Shown here in pieces: positions 27,265 to 41,100 of a DNA stretch of 64,000 bases. The stretch comes from Ziziphus jujuba (taxonomy: Eukaryota; Streptophyta; Magnoliopsida; Rosales; Rhamnaceae): positions 9,920,001 to 9,984,000 of the forward strand of contig NC_083386.1 in NCBI RefSeq assembly GCF_031755915.1, read 5' to 3'. How positions within the stretch are numbered: the first letter of the stretch is position 1; each line of letters begins with the position of its first letter. The notes under the pieces are model-generated. The model searched no databases, had not been told where the DNA came from, and was given only the letters and a program-made list of their open reading frames with translations. Made by a program: the position numbers and the translations under genes.

Positions 27265-29240
27265 AGAAGCCAAAAGCTACACATGCTGATCAAAGAATCA
27301 AATGAGCAAACAATAATATAGAACTCACGAATACTTGAATAAATGCAAACTACAAAAATATTAAAATGGTAAAAAAAGGCATCCATAAAGAATAACAAAC
27401 GCACACAACAAAAGTACAATATATGTGCACACATAGAATACACACACACACAAATAATAATAAATAAAATAATAAAAAAAAACCCTAAAGCAAAAGCAAA
27501 AGTAAAACACAGCTCAAAGAATCAAAGGAGCAAACAACAATATCGGAACTCAAAACACAAACAATACAATAAATGCACACTAGAAAACAACCAACCATAG
27601 CTCAAAGAGTAAAAAAAATGCATGAAACTAACAAAACACAGCTCAAAGTTTAAAAAGGGCATCCATAAAGAATAATAAAACACAAACAATAAATGAACAC
27701 TACAAAAATGTCACCACAGCCCAAAGAATTAAAAAAGGCATCCATAAAGAATAGCAAACACAGCTCAAAAAGTGAAAAAGGCATTCATAAAGAATAGTAA
27801 ACATAGCTCAAAGAGTAAAAAAGGCCATCCATGAAGAATAACAAACACAAACAATACAATTAATGTGCACATATTGAGCCCAAAAGGCAAACAATACAAT
27901 AAACATGCACATATAGAACACGCACAATACAATAAAAGCACACTACAAAAACATCAAACCACAGCTCAAAGAGTGAAAAAAGGCATCCATAAAGAATAGC
28001 AAACACAGCTCAAGGAGTAAAAAGGCATCCATAAAGAATAACAAACACAATACAATGAATGTGCACATATTGAACCCAAAATACAAACAATACTTACATG
28101 CACACATAGAACAAACAAAAAAGAAGAAGAAGAAGAAAAACCCAACAACAACAACCAACACATCTTTGATCAAAGAATCAAAGGGCAAACAACAACTGAA
28201 GAATACTTAATAAATGCACACTACGTAAAAACATCAAAGCACAACTCAAAGAGTAAAAAAAGCGCATCCATTAAGAACAACAACCACAAACAATACAATG
28301 AATGTGCATATATTGAGCCCAAAATACAGAGAGTACAATAAACGTGCACACATAGAACACACACACATGCACACACAAACACTACAATGAATGTGCAACA
28401 TTTTAAAACAAAAACTTCACATGGTTCATAAACTAAAACAACACAGAGTCAAAAATGCATTCATAAACAACAACCAACAACAAACATAAACAATACAATG
28501 AATCAAAGGAAACCACACAGCCCAAAATGCAACAAGTTATAGACAGGTCATAAACCAATATCAAAGAATCAAAGGAAACCAAAACAAGTGCAAAAACAAG
28601 TGCCTCAAAAACACAACAAAATGCATTCTATAAAACCAAAACAATGCAAAGAGTCAAAAAGGTGAATAATAGAATGAATATGCATGCACACATAGAAATC
28701 AAAATACAAAAGTTTTAAAAAAAATGGAAGAGAAAAAAAGAAAAAACGAAAAAACTAGAACAAAAGCTGTACACAATTGATAAACCACTATGAAAGAATC
28801 ACAAGAAAAATCAACCAAAAAATCAAACCACAAAAGGAACTAAAGATAGTACAATGAACAGACACATACACACGTAGAACCCAAAAAACAACAATTAAGA
28901 TAGAAATTAAAAAGAAAAAAATAAGAAGCAATGAAGAGAGGGGGAAAAAGGAAAATAAAAAAGGGTCAAAGAAACCAAACCACAAAATAAACAAGGGTCC
29001 TTAAGAAGCAAAGAAGAGAGGGGGAAAAACGAGAACTTATACTAAAAACAATATAGAGAACTCAATATACACTAAAGTCTAGCAATATGAATAAAGTAAG
29101 CAGAAAACTTTACACAAAGCACAGCTTGGATGATGCAAATGCACAATACAAAAAACTCAAAACACAAAGTGCAAAGAGTCAAAAGGCATCTATGAAGAAC
29201 AACAAACAATACAATGAATACAAAAACATAGAACTCAAAA
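27150..29240. repeat. Degenerate A-rich minisatellite field
   Basis: The phrase GGCATCCATAAAGAATA recurs with small changes near 27378, 27658, 27738, 27781, 27823, 27981, 28023, 28263 and 29184. The close copies are 42-43 bases apart and alternate with longer units holding ACAAACAATACAATGAATG and GTGCACATA. The plus strand is strongly A-rich with little T. Long minus-strand frames here are compositional and not genes. Confidence 0.8.
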
Positions 29241-29808
29241 TACAATAGATCACAATGTGCTAGGCCAATCTTCTACAAATACAAGTTGGGAGGTTAATCA
29301 CATTCTATTCTATGTTTGCAAATCGATATTTTTACTGACAATTTAGTAAAATTTATACCATCTACATTTTTGTTAATATGGACACGTCTTTCCTTAAAAA
29401 GTGTAAGTTTTAGGAACAGTAGTGCTTGGAACAGTGTTAACATGCATTATCATCGTAATTGGAAGTGAAAAAAGGAAAGAAATCACCAGTAATTCTTGAA
29501 CTTTAGAATGTTATCTTCTTTCAAGCTGTCAGCTCTGTACACAACAACTACAACTGCAAATATTCATCAAAAACAGTGGAAAACAGTCAAAAATAAATGT
29601 TTTCCACCAATTGCTAGTATCAATTAGTATATATGAACAAATATCACACTGAAGCCATTTATGTTTACATATTGTACAATTTTGCAAGAGAATTAACATA
29701 GATCTATGTTTACTACCCTTAAGTATGAGCTTGATTTAAGGTCTAACTAAAACAGCTTGTCAGCAAACCATTTAGCACTTATATTTCCACCTGACTAGTA
29801 CTTATTCT

Positions 29809-30120
29809 TGTAGAAAGGAGCATATTTTTATTTAATCAATTAGGAAGGTTCTTATTTAATTAATTAGGAAGATTTACATTATTTTAGGATATTTACTTGT
29901 TTAGTTTATCTCCTAATAAATAGGATCAATATTTAGTTTATCTCCTAATAAATAGGATCAGTCCATTAACTAATTCTTTGGAATTTAATTTCCCTGATTT
30001 GCAGGGATTACTTTCCTAGTTTTGTGGACTGGAATGCCAGCCACATCTATGTTAAATAGACTTGTAATTCTTTTTCAGATTAGTATGAGAATTTCTTCCC
30101 TCTCATCTCAAAAGTCTACA
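29809..30120 (+). repeat. Copia left LTR
   Basis: It starts TGTAGAAAGG and ends GTCTACA. A ~33-bp tandem repeat (unit ATTTAGTTTATCTCCTAA...) lies in the middle. A possible core promoter is not obvious. Confidence 0.97.
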
Positions 30121-30165
30121 TGGTATCAGAGCCCTAATTTCTTTTGTTGCTAGCTTCTCACTACC

Positions 30166-31503
30166 ATGACTAAATCCGAGCAAATTCCTTCAGCCAACAT
30201 TCAAGAAAATTCATCCTTTATTATCACAAATCACAGACTTAATGGCCATAATTTTCTTCAATGGTCACAATCCATTCTCATGTATGTTTGTGGCAAAGGG
30301 AAGGATGAATATCTCACAGGCGAGATCTCCATTCCAGAAAAATCAGATCCTAAGTATCGGACCTGGAAAACAGAAAACCACATGGTTATGTCGTGGTTAA
30401 TCAATTTTATGACCACCGAAGTAGGAGAAAATTTTCTGCTTTACAAGACAGCCAACGAGATCTGGGAAGCAGCCCGTGAAACCTACTCTAGTTCAGAAAA
30501 TACTTCAGAGTTGTTTGAAATTGAAACCAGACTCCATGACCTTCGGCAAGAGGATTTAAATGTCACTCAATATTTTAATATCCTCACACGATACTGGCAG
30601 CATCTTGATATGTTTGAGATGTATTCCTGGAAATGTCCTGATGACGCTGCATTGTACAGGAAAATTGTTGAACAAAAGAGAACATTCAAGTTTCTTCTTG
30701 GTCTCAACAAAGACCTTGACGAGGTAAGGGGGAGAATTATGGGAATTAAACCCCTGCCTACACTTCGAGAAGCGTTTTCAGAAGTTCGACGGGAGGAGAG
30801 CCGAAGGAAACTAATGATGATAAGTAACAGCACTGCTCCAACCTTGGAAGGCTCAGCCCTCTACACACATACTTCTTCTCAAGATAACAAACTGAAAAAG
30901 GGAAGGTCGTGGTGCGAACATTGCAGGAGACCAGGGCACACGAAGAAAACATGTTGGAAAATACATGGAAAACCAGCAGATTGGGAGCCTAATCGCGTAC
31001 GGAATGATCGTGAGAGCCGCGCTCATGCTGCTACAACATCAGATGATATCAACAATGCCGAAACCAGCCCCTTTACCAAGGAGCAACTTGATGCATTGCA
31101 GAAGGTATTTGGCCAGATTTCTAATTCCTCTCAATCGACTCCAACAACTTCACAGCAGCATGCTAGTATGTTAGCTCACCAAGGTACTCTCTCCTTTGCC
31201 TACACTACAAACGTGACAAAATCAAAGCCTTGGATAGTCGATTCGAGAGCCTCCGATCACATGACAGGTGATATTAGTATTTTTCAGCACTATAAGCCAA
31301 CTTATGGTGTTTCTACAGTAAGAATAGCAGATGGTTCACTCTCTAAAGTGGCTGGAACAGGAACAATACAATTGACAGAAGATTTGCTTCTCTCTTCTGT
31401 TCTTTATGTGCCAAACTTGGAGTGTAATTTGATTTCCATAAGCAAGCTTACTCGTGATTTAAATTGTGTTATTAAATTCAATCCAAATTTGTGTGAATTT
31501 TAG
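30166..31503 (+). pseudogene. Copia gag and protease (445 codons to a premature TAG)
   Basis: It starts 45 bases after the primer site. The N-terminal two thirds is a copia gag with GHNFLQWSQSILMY. A zinc knuckle CEHCRRPGHTKKTC begins at residue 250 (30913). The protease site at about 31240 reads DSRASDHM; the family has DSGA, so the flap-adjacent Gly is replaced by Arg. Translation stops at 31501 and the same frame resumes at 31507, so the stop is a single nonsense change. Confidence 0.93.
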
Positions 31504-31506
31504 GCA

Positions 31507-33240
31507 GTGGATTCGGGGAAGGTGATTGGCAGTGCTGAGTTGTGTGGTGGACTCTATTTGCTCAAAGAAAGTACTTCACTTCATCAAAAAGTTCCTTCTA
31601 CCAATTGTGTCTCTCAATCTATTTTTGATTCTGTGTCACTTTCAGATGAAAATAAAGTTATGCTATGGCATTTTCGCTTTGGTCATCCAAACTTTGTGTA
31701 TCTTGAAAAGATGTTCCCTCACTTGTTTCGTAATAAAAGTTCAAATTTTTATCATTGTGAAATCTGCCAACTTGCTAAACACACTAGACATGTCTATCCA
31801 ACCATTCAATATGCACCTTTATATCCATTTTCTATGATCCACAGTGACATTTGGGGACCCTCAAGAGTTAAAAACATAAATGGAACTCGTTGGTTTGTGA
31901 CTTTCATTGATGATCACACTAGAATCACATGGACCTTTCTCATGAAAGAAAAATCAGAAACAGGGGCAATCTTCAGATCTTTTCACTCAATGATTAACAC
32001 TCAATTCAAAAGCAAAATTCAGATCCTAAAAACTAATAATGCCAGAGAGTACTTCAATTCTATTCTTGGTTCCTATTTCTTAGAACAAGGCATTATACAC
32101 TTGAGCTCATGTGTAGATACCCCTCAACAAAACGGAGTGGCAGAGAGGAAAAATAGACACCTACTTGAAGTGGCTCGATCAATCATGTTCTCCAACAATG
32201 TTCCTAAATATTTTTGGGGGGAAGCTATCTTAACAGCCACCTATCTCATCAACAGAATGCCAAGCCGAGTTCTAAAATTTCAAAATCCTCGTCAGGTTCT
32301 TATACAATCCTTTCCTCACTTTAAATCATTTACTTCAGATCTTCCACTTAAAGTCTTTGGGTGTTCAGCTTTTGTTCATATTCATCAACATAATCGAACC
32401 AAACTTAATCCAAAATCACTCAAGTGTATCTTTTTAGGTTACTCATCCCATCAAAAAGGATATAAGTGCTACTCACCTTTTACTAGGAAAATATATATCT
32501 CCATGGATGTCACTTTCTTTGAGCACCAGTCCTACTTTTCCAAATCTGAAATTCAGGGGGAGCATTATCAGTTTTGGAACATTCTACAAGACACTCACTC
32601 TCAATTTTCTCACTTTCATCATCCTCAAAAATCACCAATAACCCCATTCTCATCCTCATCAAAACAATTCGAGTCTTCCATGAATTTACCTAAACCTCAA
32701 AACACTCAAATAGCCCTACCTGAATCTATCGAACCTGCCCAACCAGACCAGCCCGAACCTATTCCACAGTTACCAGAGACCAACAATGAGCAGGAACTTC
32801 AAGTATATGTTAGAAAGAGGAGGAAACCTATTGAGCATATGGAGCACACTACACAAATTAGGCAAGGTCAAGAACTGGCACCGGTTCCTCTTGCTTCAGA
32901 AATTTGCACAGGTATGGATCCATTAAATCATGAGGTCACTAGTCCTATTGTTGATAATTCTGACTTACCTATTGCTCTAAGGAAAGGTGTTCGATCATGC
33001 ACAAAACATCCCATTGGAAACTATGTTACTTATGAGAAGCTACTACCTCCCTATAGTGCATTTGTTTCTACTCTTGATCATACACAAGTTCCAAACTCTA
33101 TTCAAGAAGCTCTAAGAATTCCAGCATGGAAGCAGGCAGTGGAAGAAGAACTAAGGGCATTAGAAAGCAATGGTACTTGGATACTTTCAGAGCTTCCTCA
33201 TGGGAAGAAACCCACGGTGCAAGTGGATATTCACAGTTAA
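31507..33240 (+). pseudogene. Copia integrase and start of RT
   Basis: The integrase has its zinc-binding HFRFGHPN and CEICQLAKH motifs, then the catalytic core: HSDIWGP, LKTNNAREY (about 32024-32050) and DTPQQNGVAERKN. The second catalytic Asp region normally reads TDNG; here it reads TNNA, so Asp is changed to Asn. A Pro/Gln-rich spacer (about 32600-32900) separates integrase from RT. The frame ends by a one-base loss near 33214. Confidence 0.93.
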
Positions 33241-34627
33241 GTATAAGGCAGATGGCAGCATTGAAAGGTACAAAGCCCGTTTGGTAGCTAAGGGCTTCAC
33301 GCAGTCTTACGGTATTGATTATCAAGAGACGTTTGCACCTGTTGCCAAGCTTAATACAGTCCGAGTTCTACTCTCCCTTGCAGTGAATCAAGACTGGCCA
33401 CTACACCAACTTGATGTCAAGAATGCATTCCTAAATGGCAATCTAGAAGAAGAAGTATACATGGAAGTACCACCAGGATTAAAGAATTCCTCCAACAGTC
33501 GAATGGTATGTAAACTCAAGAAAGCACTTTACGGTTTAAAGCAGTCACCTCGTGCTTGGTTTGATAGGTTTGCCAAAACAGTAGTTTCACAAGGATATAA
33601 ACAATGTCAAGCTGATCATACATTATTTGTGAAATTCTCATCTGAGAAGAAGATTGCTATCCTAATTGTGTATGTTGATGACATTATCCTAACTGGAGAC
33701 TATGAAGAGGAGATTATCAAGTTGAAGAAACTGCTGGCTGTCGAGTTTGAAATTAAGGATCTTGGCCCTCTTAGATATTTCCTAGGGATGGAGATTGCTC
33801 GATCTAAAGAAGGGATTGTTATCTCTCAAAGGAAGTACATTCTAGATTTACTCAATGAAACGGGCATGCTTGGATGTAAACCAATTGATACCCCTATGGA
33901 TCCCAATAAGAAGATGAAGACAAGTGAAAAGAGTACTCCAGTGGACAAAGGAAGATATCAAAGATTAGTGGGAAAATTGATATACCTCTCACATACCAGA
34001 CCAGACATTGCATTCTCAGTTAGTGTGGCAAGTCAACACATGAACAATCCAACAGAAGATCATCTACAAGCTGTGTATCGGATTTTGAGGTACTTGAAGA
34101 TGACACCAGGGCATGGATTGTTATTTAAAAAATGCAAAAACTGAGAAATAGAGATCTACACAGATGCAAGCTGGGCTGGAGAATTAATTGATAGAAGATC
34201 TACAACTGGCTATTGTTCATATGTGTGGGGAAATCTAGTGACATGGAGAAGCAAGAAACAATCAGTGGTTTCTAGAAGCAGTGCTGAGTCAGAATATCGT
34301 GCACTTGCTCTAGGTAAATGTGAGGGAATGTGGCTTCAAAGATTACTTAGCGAACTTGGAGCTATCACTAAAAATACCACAAGAATGCTTTCAGACAGTC
34401 AAGCTGCTATCAGTATTGCCAAAAATCCTGTTCATCATGACAGGACGAAACACATTGAGATAGATAGACATTTTATCTCCGAGAAGGTCAACAATGGGAT
34501 AGTTCAATTGACCTACATTCCTACAAGACTGCAGACAGCAGATATCCTCACCAAAGCACTTCCAAGGACCAGTTTTGAAGAATTCAGTTCCAAGCTGGGA
34601 TTGTATAACATATACAACCCAGCTTGA
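33222..34627 (+). pseudogene. Copia reverse transcriptase and RNase H
   Basis: RT motifs are kept: YKARLVAKGFTQ, DVKNAFLNG and the active site YVDDIILTGD (33671 onward). RNase H starts at TDASWAG just after the TGA at 34142-34144 and ends with the copia C-terminal motif DILTKALP. Apart from the TGA this part reads open. Confidence 0.95.
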
Positions 34628-34634
34628 GGGGGAG

Positions 34635-34946
34635 TGTAGAAAGGAGCAGATTTTTATTTAATCAATTAGGAAGGTTCTTATTTAATTAATTAGGAAGATT
34701 TACATTATTTTAGGATATTTACTTATTTAGTTTATCTCCTAATAAATAGGATCAGTATTTAGTTTATCTCCTAATAAATAGGATCAGTCCATTAACTAAT
34801 TCTTTGGAATTTAATTTCCCTGATTTGCGGGGATTACTTTCCTAGTTTTATGGACTGGAATGCCAGCCACATCTATGTTAAATAGACTTGTAATTCTTTT
34901 TCAGATTAGTATGAGAATTTCTTCCCTCTCATCTCAAAAGTCTACA
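34635..34946 (+). repeat. Copia right LTR
   Basis: It has the same ends and length as the left LTR, differing by about five single-base changes (for example GCATATT/GCAGATT and TTACTTG/TTACTTA near the start). Confidence 0.97.
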
Positions 34947-37900
34947 ATTCTCATATCCACCTAGCTCATACGCAATATTGGCCTTTAAAAAGAAATAAAG
35001 AAAATGCCAAACTATCAATAATTATGTACTTGACCAAATTAAAATAGCAGCGATGTAAATCACTGGCTGAGGTTTCTTCCTACTGCAAACAACTTTGTTG
35101 GTGTTCTCAGATAATTAGCTTTTCTGAACCTGGTTTTGAAGAACATTATATATATATATATATATATCAGACAGTAAAGAGACGCTTTACAGTATGTTAA
35201 CAGCCATTCATTATGGCTATGGAGATTGATTCACCACTAGACACTAGAAAAATAACTTTTTCAGCACAATACTGTAGTAAATTTAAATATTAAGATTATT
35301 ATTAAAGAAAGCTTTAATTTTCGTTGAACATTTTGAAGATAATTTTTACATATACATCATAACTGTATTTGCTAAACATATCCATCTGTTAAACACACGG
35401 ATCTTCCACACCCAAAATTACTTGCAATTTAAAAAAATAAAAAAAAATAAAAATTGAAAGTGTAAGAAAATGAATCCACACCCAAAATTTACAGAATGAA
35501 GATCAAAACCAAAATTTTTTTTTTTTTTTGTTTTTTATTGTTTTCACAGAAAAATCACATCAGAATAATGAAAATTACAGACATATATATACATATACAT
35601 ATATGTTTGTTTACAGCGAAATATCATCAGGTCAAAATCACATAAACATATTATAATATCTGAAATGTTACCAAGTTCATTTACAATTTCTTAAAAGAAA
35701 AATAAAAATTGAAAGGGGTAAGAAAATGAGTCCGCACCCAAAATTTACAGAATGAAGATCAGAACCAAAAGTTTTTTTTTTTTTCCTTTTTTATTGTTTT
35801 CACAGACAAAATCACATCAGAAAAAATGAAGATTAAAGACATATATTATACATATACATATATGTTTGTTTACAGCGAATTATCATCGGGTCAAAATCAC
35901 AGAAGCATATTACAATATTTGACATGTAACCAAGTTCATCAACTAAAGCTTAGAGAAACAGTAACAACGAAAAAGAATAAGGAGATGATAATAATGAAAT
36001 GATGCTGAAAATAAACAACAAAAAGTGATCGATCTCAAACCTTGAAGTAGTAATAGACGAAGATCCAATATTTCGCATACGCCGACATGAAGCAGAGAAA
36101 GCGATTTTATCGAAGTAAAAAAAAAAACAATTAAACAGAGCTCTTACACACACACACACACACACAGAGACGCTTCATTTTGAAATTTCAAAATTTAGCC
36201 AGAAGTCTCTGGGTACTTTATTTGAAATTTTATTACCGTTGCAAATGTAAAATAGCAAACCGAAGATTTAACGGGCAAAAATTTTGAATTTGAATTTCTC
36301 TTCAAAAGGAAAACAATTGGCCAATGCCCTTTTTTTTTTTTTTTTTTTTTGCTAGTGTGGCTATTGCCCTTCAAAAAAAAATAGTACGTAATAATAAAAA
36401 TAAATGTTTTTGAGAAAAATATGTTCACTAATTAAAATGTTTTTAAGAGTAAATATTTTAGTTTTTCAAAACTAAACCCCTTTCCCTTTTTTTTTTTTTT
36501 CTTGGTGTGTACTTGCGCGTTTTTGGTGTGTACTTGTGCGAGCGTGCACACCATTCTTTTGAAGCTGATGACTAAAATATGCTCCTTGTAACTAATATTA
36601 AGGAGACTTTTCCTTTTCTTTTTCTCTTTCTTTTTTTTTTTTGGGTAATAAATAATATTAAAGAGACTTTAATTAATGGAAATAACAAAAAATTCCAGTC
36701 TTTGTGACAAATATCAATCGACAGAGTAGATCACAGGAATTGGTTTCTCGAATGAAATTTCAACAATTATGCTTGGAAAACAAAAATGGAATCATTGTTT
36801 TGTTTACTAGTAGTAGCAAAGGCAACAATTACAATGCACAATGCACAATGCCCTTAGCTGCTTTGAGAAGCTGTTTGGCATTGCTTTTGAAATTAAATCC
36901 GCTTAAAAGCTATATCTGCAATCATTTGGACTATTTTCAACAATGTTTTAGCTTTTAAAAATCACTTATAATCAAAAGTTATGTTAAAATTAATAAAATA
37001 TAGTTTTTTAGATAGCGGTTTTTTAAAATAATAAAAATAGAATCAAAAGTTATGTCAAAAATTATTTTTAATTTTTGAAGCTTAAATGTTGCATTTAAAA
37101 GCATTTGGATAATTTTTAAAAACATTACTAACAATAACGAATGACACATAACTTTTTAGAAAACTCTTTTAAAAAAGTAAAGATAGAATAAAAAATTACA
37201 TCAAACAAAACCAAATGATAGTCAAATAAAACCAAACAAAAGATTATGTCAAACAAAAATTATAGCATTCCCCCTGGTTAATTGCAAATATTAACATAAC
37301 CAAAAGGCATAATTGAAGTCTGATTAAATACTTTATCCAAAGTTTATTTTCATAGAAACTAATAAAATTCAAGGAGATAAAAGTCTCTGAAAACCATAAC
37401 TAGAAAATAAAAGGGTAAAAATTCTCTGACCAAACTTCCTGTAGATACTGATTCATATCCAAAAGCATAAATGCACTGGCAATCATTAGATAATTTGGTT
37501 TTGATTTCAGATTTGGACGCTATGGAGGTGAATTTCTTCTATTTTCCCTGCTTTTCTTGTTTTCATATAGCAAATGATCGAACCTGATCCAATCTAACCT
37601 CAAACATACAACCCTCATAACCGTTACGCGAAACAATACCACACCCTGGGAAGGAACAATTCCAGAAGTTTGCTTTGATGAACAAAGCTTGTGGCAACCC
37701 TCCATGAACGCAGCTCATATCAAATACCGTATCAATTTCCTTGTGCAGTTTACCCATATTTTACAAACACAAGAGAACAAAATCACAAGTAATTTATAAC
37801 TCGACAAATCAAGAAACTAGAGTAAATGGAGAAAATATACCTCAAAAAGACAAAATTCAGACGGTGGAAGACTTCCATGTCTACAGCATAAGAACTATGT

Positions 37901-38173
37901 TTATACTTGTCGTATGTATATTCCATTACATTTTGAGATAATATAAAGGTTCAAAAGACAGTCCCAATCAGGCATTCAGTCTAACTTAAAAATAAATAAC
38001 ACACACCGAATGCAAATATCTGTGGAGGTCATCAATACAGCAGTTAGTACAAATAAAATAAAATATTGAATCTGCAATATCCAGAACAGGTTATACAGCG
38101 AATTTACTACCAACTACCCCTGATAATACAGCGTGGGGTGTGTGTTTCCTATCAATGCCTTACTGACGTTGAG
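34947..38173. other. AT-rich interval with no firm gene
   Basis: It contains a ~255-bp imperfect duplication (35440-35945), (CA)n at 36146-36165 and several T-runs. A minus-strand frame at 37757-37563 (64 codons, Cys-rich, with WNCSFPGCGIVSRNGYEGC) looks more protein-like than its surroundings but is not recognised. Nothing else is supported. The last bases include the 3' flank of the minus-strand NAC gene. Confidence 0.5.
35448..35940. repeat. Imperfect ~255-bp tandem duplication
   Basis: Segments starting near 35448 and 35704 share AAAATTGAAAG, CACCCAAAATTTACAGAATG, a T-run, ATCACATCAGAA, TATGTTTGTTTACAGCGAA and CCAAGTTCAT in the same order with scattered differences. Confidence 0.85.
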
Positions 38174-41100
38174 CTACTTGGTATAGAAATGGCTTCCAAT
38201 TTTGAAACTCACAGAAAGAATTAGGACCCAAATGAACAAAAAGAAGAAACAGCCCCTTGTAAATGTTGATCCTGTCTTTCCATAAAGCAAGCGAGCCACA
38301 GGTACCAGTGTGATGGAATTAGCATCAGCATGTGACACGCCAAAAGATAAGACGAGGTTAACATCCTCGTTCTTGCCAAAAGACAAGTCCATCCCACTGC
38401 CGTCCAAAGTCATGTTTCTTATTCTGATCATGTGAACCGAACTAGACGATTGTGCAGCAGAATTCAGCTGTAGAGCTGCCTCCTTTGTAGGGAACTCTGA
38501 AGCAAATGCGGGAGGAGCAGGGATGCTGCCCAACATGTGACTGGCCCTTTTGATGAATGAACTCTTCATATCTGCAACATAAGTTGCAAAGTGATAATCT
38601 CAGATCAGAAGCCGGGGCAAACAAGACTCATGCAATGAGGGATAAAATACTCTATAATATTACTTATCAGTTTCAAACATTTAACATTCCTTTTATTCAA
38701 ACAAAATATAATCTTACCTGGTTCAAACTCCGTTGCCTCAGGCTTTTGCTTCGAAGAAGAAGCCTCACTACTATCATTTGCTTCTAGCAGACGTTGGCTT
38801 CCCGAGGCCAAAAACTCAGTTTCTCCATTTACAAGCTGTTCCAGAAGGACAAGTTAAATAAGAGTTACCATAGAAAAGCACCTACTAAAAAGTGGAATAC
38901 AATTTTGAAACTTAATTTGTACCTTCTGGCCATTAGGATCTGATTCAGAAACATTATTTTCAATCCCCACATTGGCAGAAGAATCAATAGTCAAATACTG
39001 AGTGTTGTCATCATCCACATCAAAGAATGTAAGGTACTCATCAAGCATGTCAAAATCTTCAGGGTCAATGGGTTTTGTAAGGTCATTTGTTTCTATGTAG
39101 AAATCATCACCAAATGAAGGAGCCTCAGAAGCATCTAGGTATGGTTCATTATTTGAGTAATTGATATCAACAGGATATTCATCTTTGACTGGTTCTGCAC
39201 CCATTCCATATTGTTGTGGTAAGTCAAAGAATACCTGTTCACCACCAACCTGAGAAGTTTCACCAGTGCCTATAATGGGCTTAACATCATCTTGAACGAA
39301 GTCCCCTGAATGTTCAACATTGTTGCTTGTATCCGCATAATAGAAGTTCAAAGGAACAGGAGCATTCTCTGAAGGAATGCCAGCATCAAGATTCTGAAGG
39401 CAGAAATATTTTTAAAATGAGAGAACCACACATGATGAATTAATTGAGAAAAATAAACATAGAATAGCAGAGATAAGATAAGAGGTGCTGGTGCATGACT
39501 CCCGCACTATGTAACTTATATCATTACTAAAGCAGACACCTGACAATGAGGATAAAACTGAAAACAAAAAACAAGCAAAATTGCAAGAAGAGCATAAGAC
39601 AAACATGATCAAGAACAAGAAAGAAGAAACTCTTAAATTGTAGCAAATATACAAAGTACCATCAGCATATATGAAACCTATTTTTTACACAAACGATATC
39701 TCAACCTTTTAATCCATCAAACTAAGGTCCTGCAAGCATTGATACAGTACCTCAAAAGTTAAAATTCTAAGTCAAAATAACATGCATGATGTGTAAAGTA
39801 ATTGGTTGCTGTAGGTTAGGTCATGCCGAATGAATCTCCAAGCATATCAAACATATCTAGTACCAGTAATTCATGTCCACACTGGCACTGTTGGTACAAC
39901 CGCCAAATACTGGTAACATGGTATGAAAGAGAAATGGGAACCGACAAGTAGAGTATACCAGAGGGTATATCATACAAATCTTGTCCATGATGCATATATA
40001 TATATATAATAATAATAAATAAAAAAAAGGGGAAAAAGATTTCCATGAGATCAAACAGGTGGGTCAAGTGTAGTTGTCCAAAATTGTGATTACATACAAA
40101 ATAACAGAAATCAAGTCCAAAATTATATGATTAATCATTATAAGTTAACATCTCTTACAAAAGATGAAACAGGTATACAGATCAGAAACTGCATATTATA
40201 GTAACGTCTAAAATTCTAGATTCACATAAATATTCAACTTGTACGAATGTCAATATAATTTCAACTTTTTCAAACTTAGGACCATAACAGAGAAAAAATT
40301 AGGAAACATCATCTAAACACAGATACAAAATAAGAACTTAGCTGCAATTCCAGAACCAAATGTATGAAAGCTTAGCTAGTTAAGGAAATGTACTAAATAA
40401 TAACACCAAAAGACATTATGATCACTCCCGAGTCATATACATAGTATAACTTAAACCTTTAACAATTTAAATTTCCCTCTAAAGAGTAAAATACAAGCAA
40501 ATTGCAAAACCTATACTAATATACACACTGAAACTCCATGCAGGATTTAACTATTACTTTGTTCCACAGGCGAAAACCTTTTCATGACAGAATAAGCATA
40601 ATTGGAGTATGTATGGGCACATGCAAGAAGAGTTAAATAAATAATGCAACACATGCGGAATATAACATCGTTGTTCAATTCATGAAAAGAAGACGATAAT
40701 ACTAGAAGGCTTTCTAAGCTTAGCTTGAAAAGAACCAAAGGTCACCAAACCAATCTATTGTGTGATTTGGCATTCTGGCTTCATCTTAGCCCAAAATATG
40801 TTACATGCAGCTGAAGCTGATGCTAACCTGCCACAAAATTTGTTTCACTTCTCCAGACACAACGGAACACATAAATAAACGGGGTTAACTGGTTCATTAA
40901 CATTTAATTTCAAAATAATATCTGTACAAATTTAGCTTCAAAGTATGTTTTTTACACTATCTGACCAACCACTCTAGGATTACGATTAGCTTCCATTAGA
41001 TATAATCAATATTTGAATCACATTATGATATATTGAACATAACCACTTTCTTGTCAGAAGAATTTTGAATAAAACCATTTATCCTTCATTTGTAACCACC

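Larger units (their letters stand above)
29809..34946 (+). mobile_element. Complete Ty1/copia LTR retrotransposon, recently inserted, non-coding-competent
   Basis: Identical-length 312-bp LTRs (29809-30120, 34635-34946) differ at about five positions. The 5-bp target duplication ATTCT is perfect (29804-29808, 34947-34951). The tRNA-Met primer site TGGTATCAGAGCCC follows the left LTR directly, and a polypurine tract (TTGAGGGGGAG) precedes the right one. The domain order gag, protease, integrase, RT, RNase H is that of copia. The single polyprotein frame is interrupted three times: a TAG at 31501-31503, a one-base deletion near 33214 and a TGA at 34142-34144. Confidence 0.98.

Noticed and set aside
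27231..28994. Several minus-strand frames rich in Phe, Leu and Cys
   Set aside because: They are reverse translations of the A-rich minisatellite field and repeat with it.
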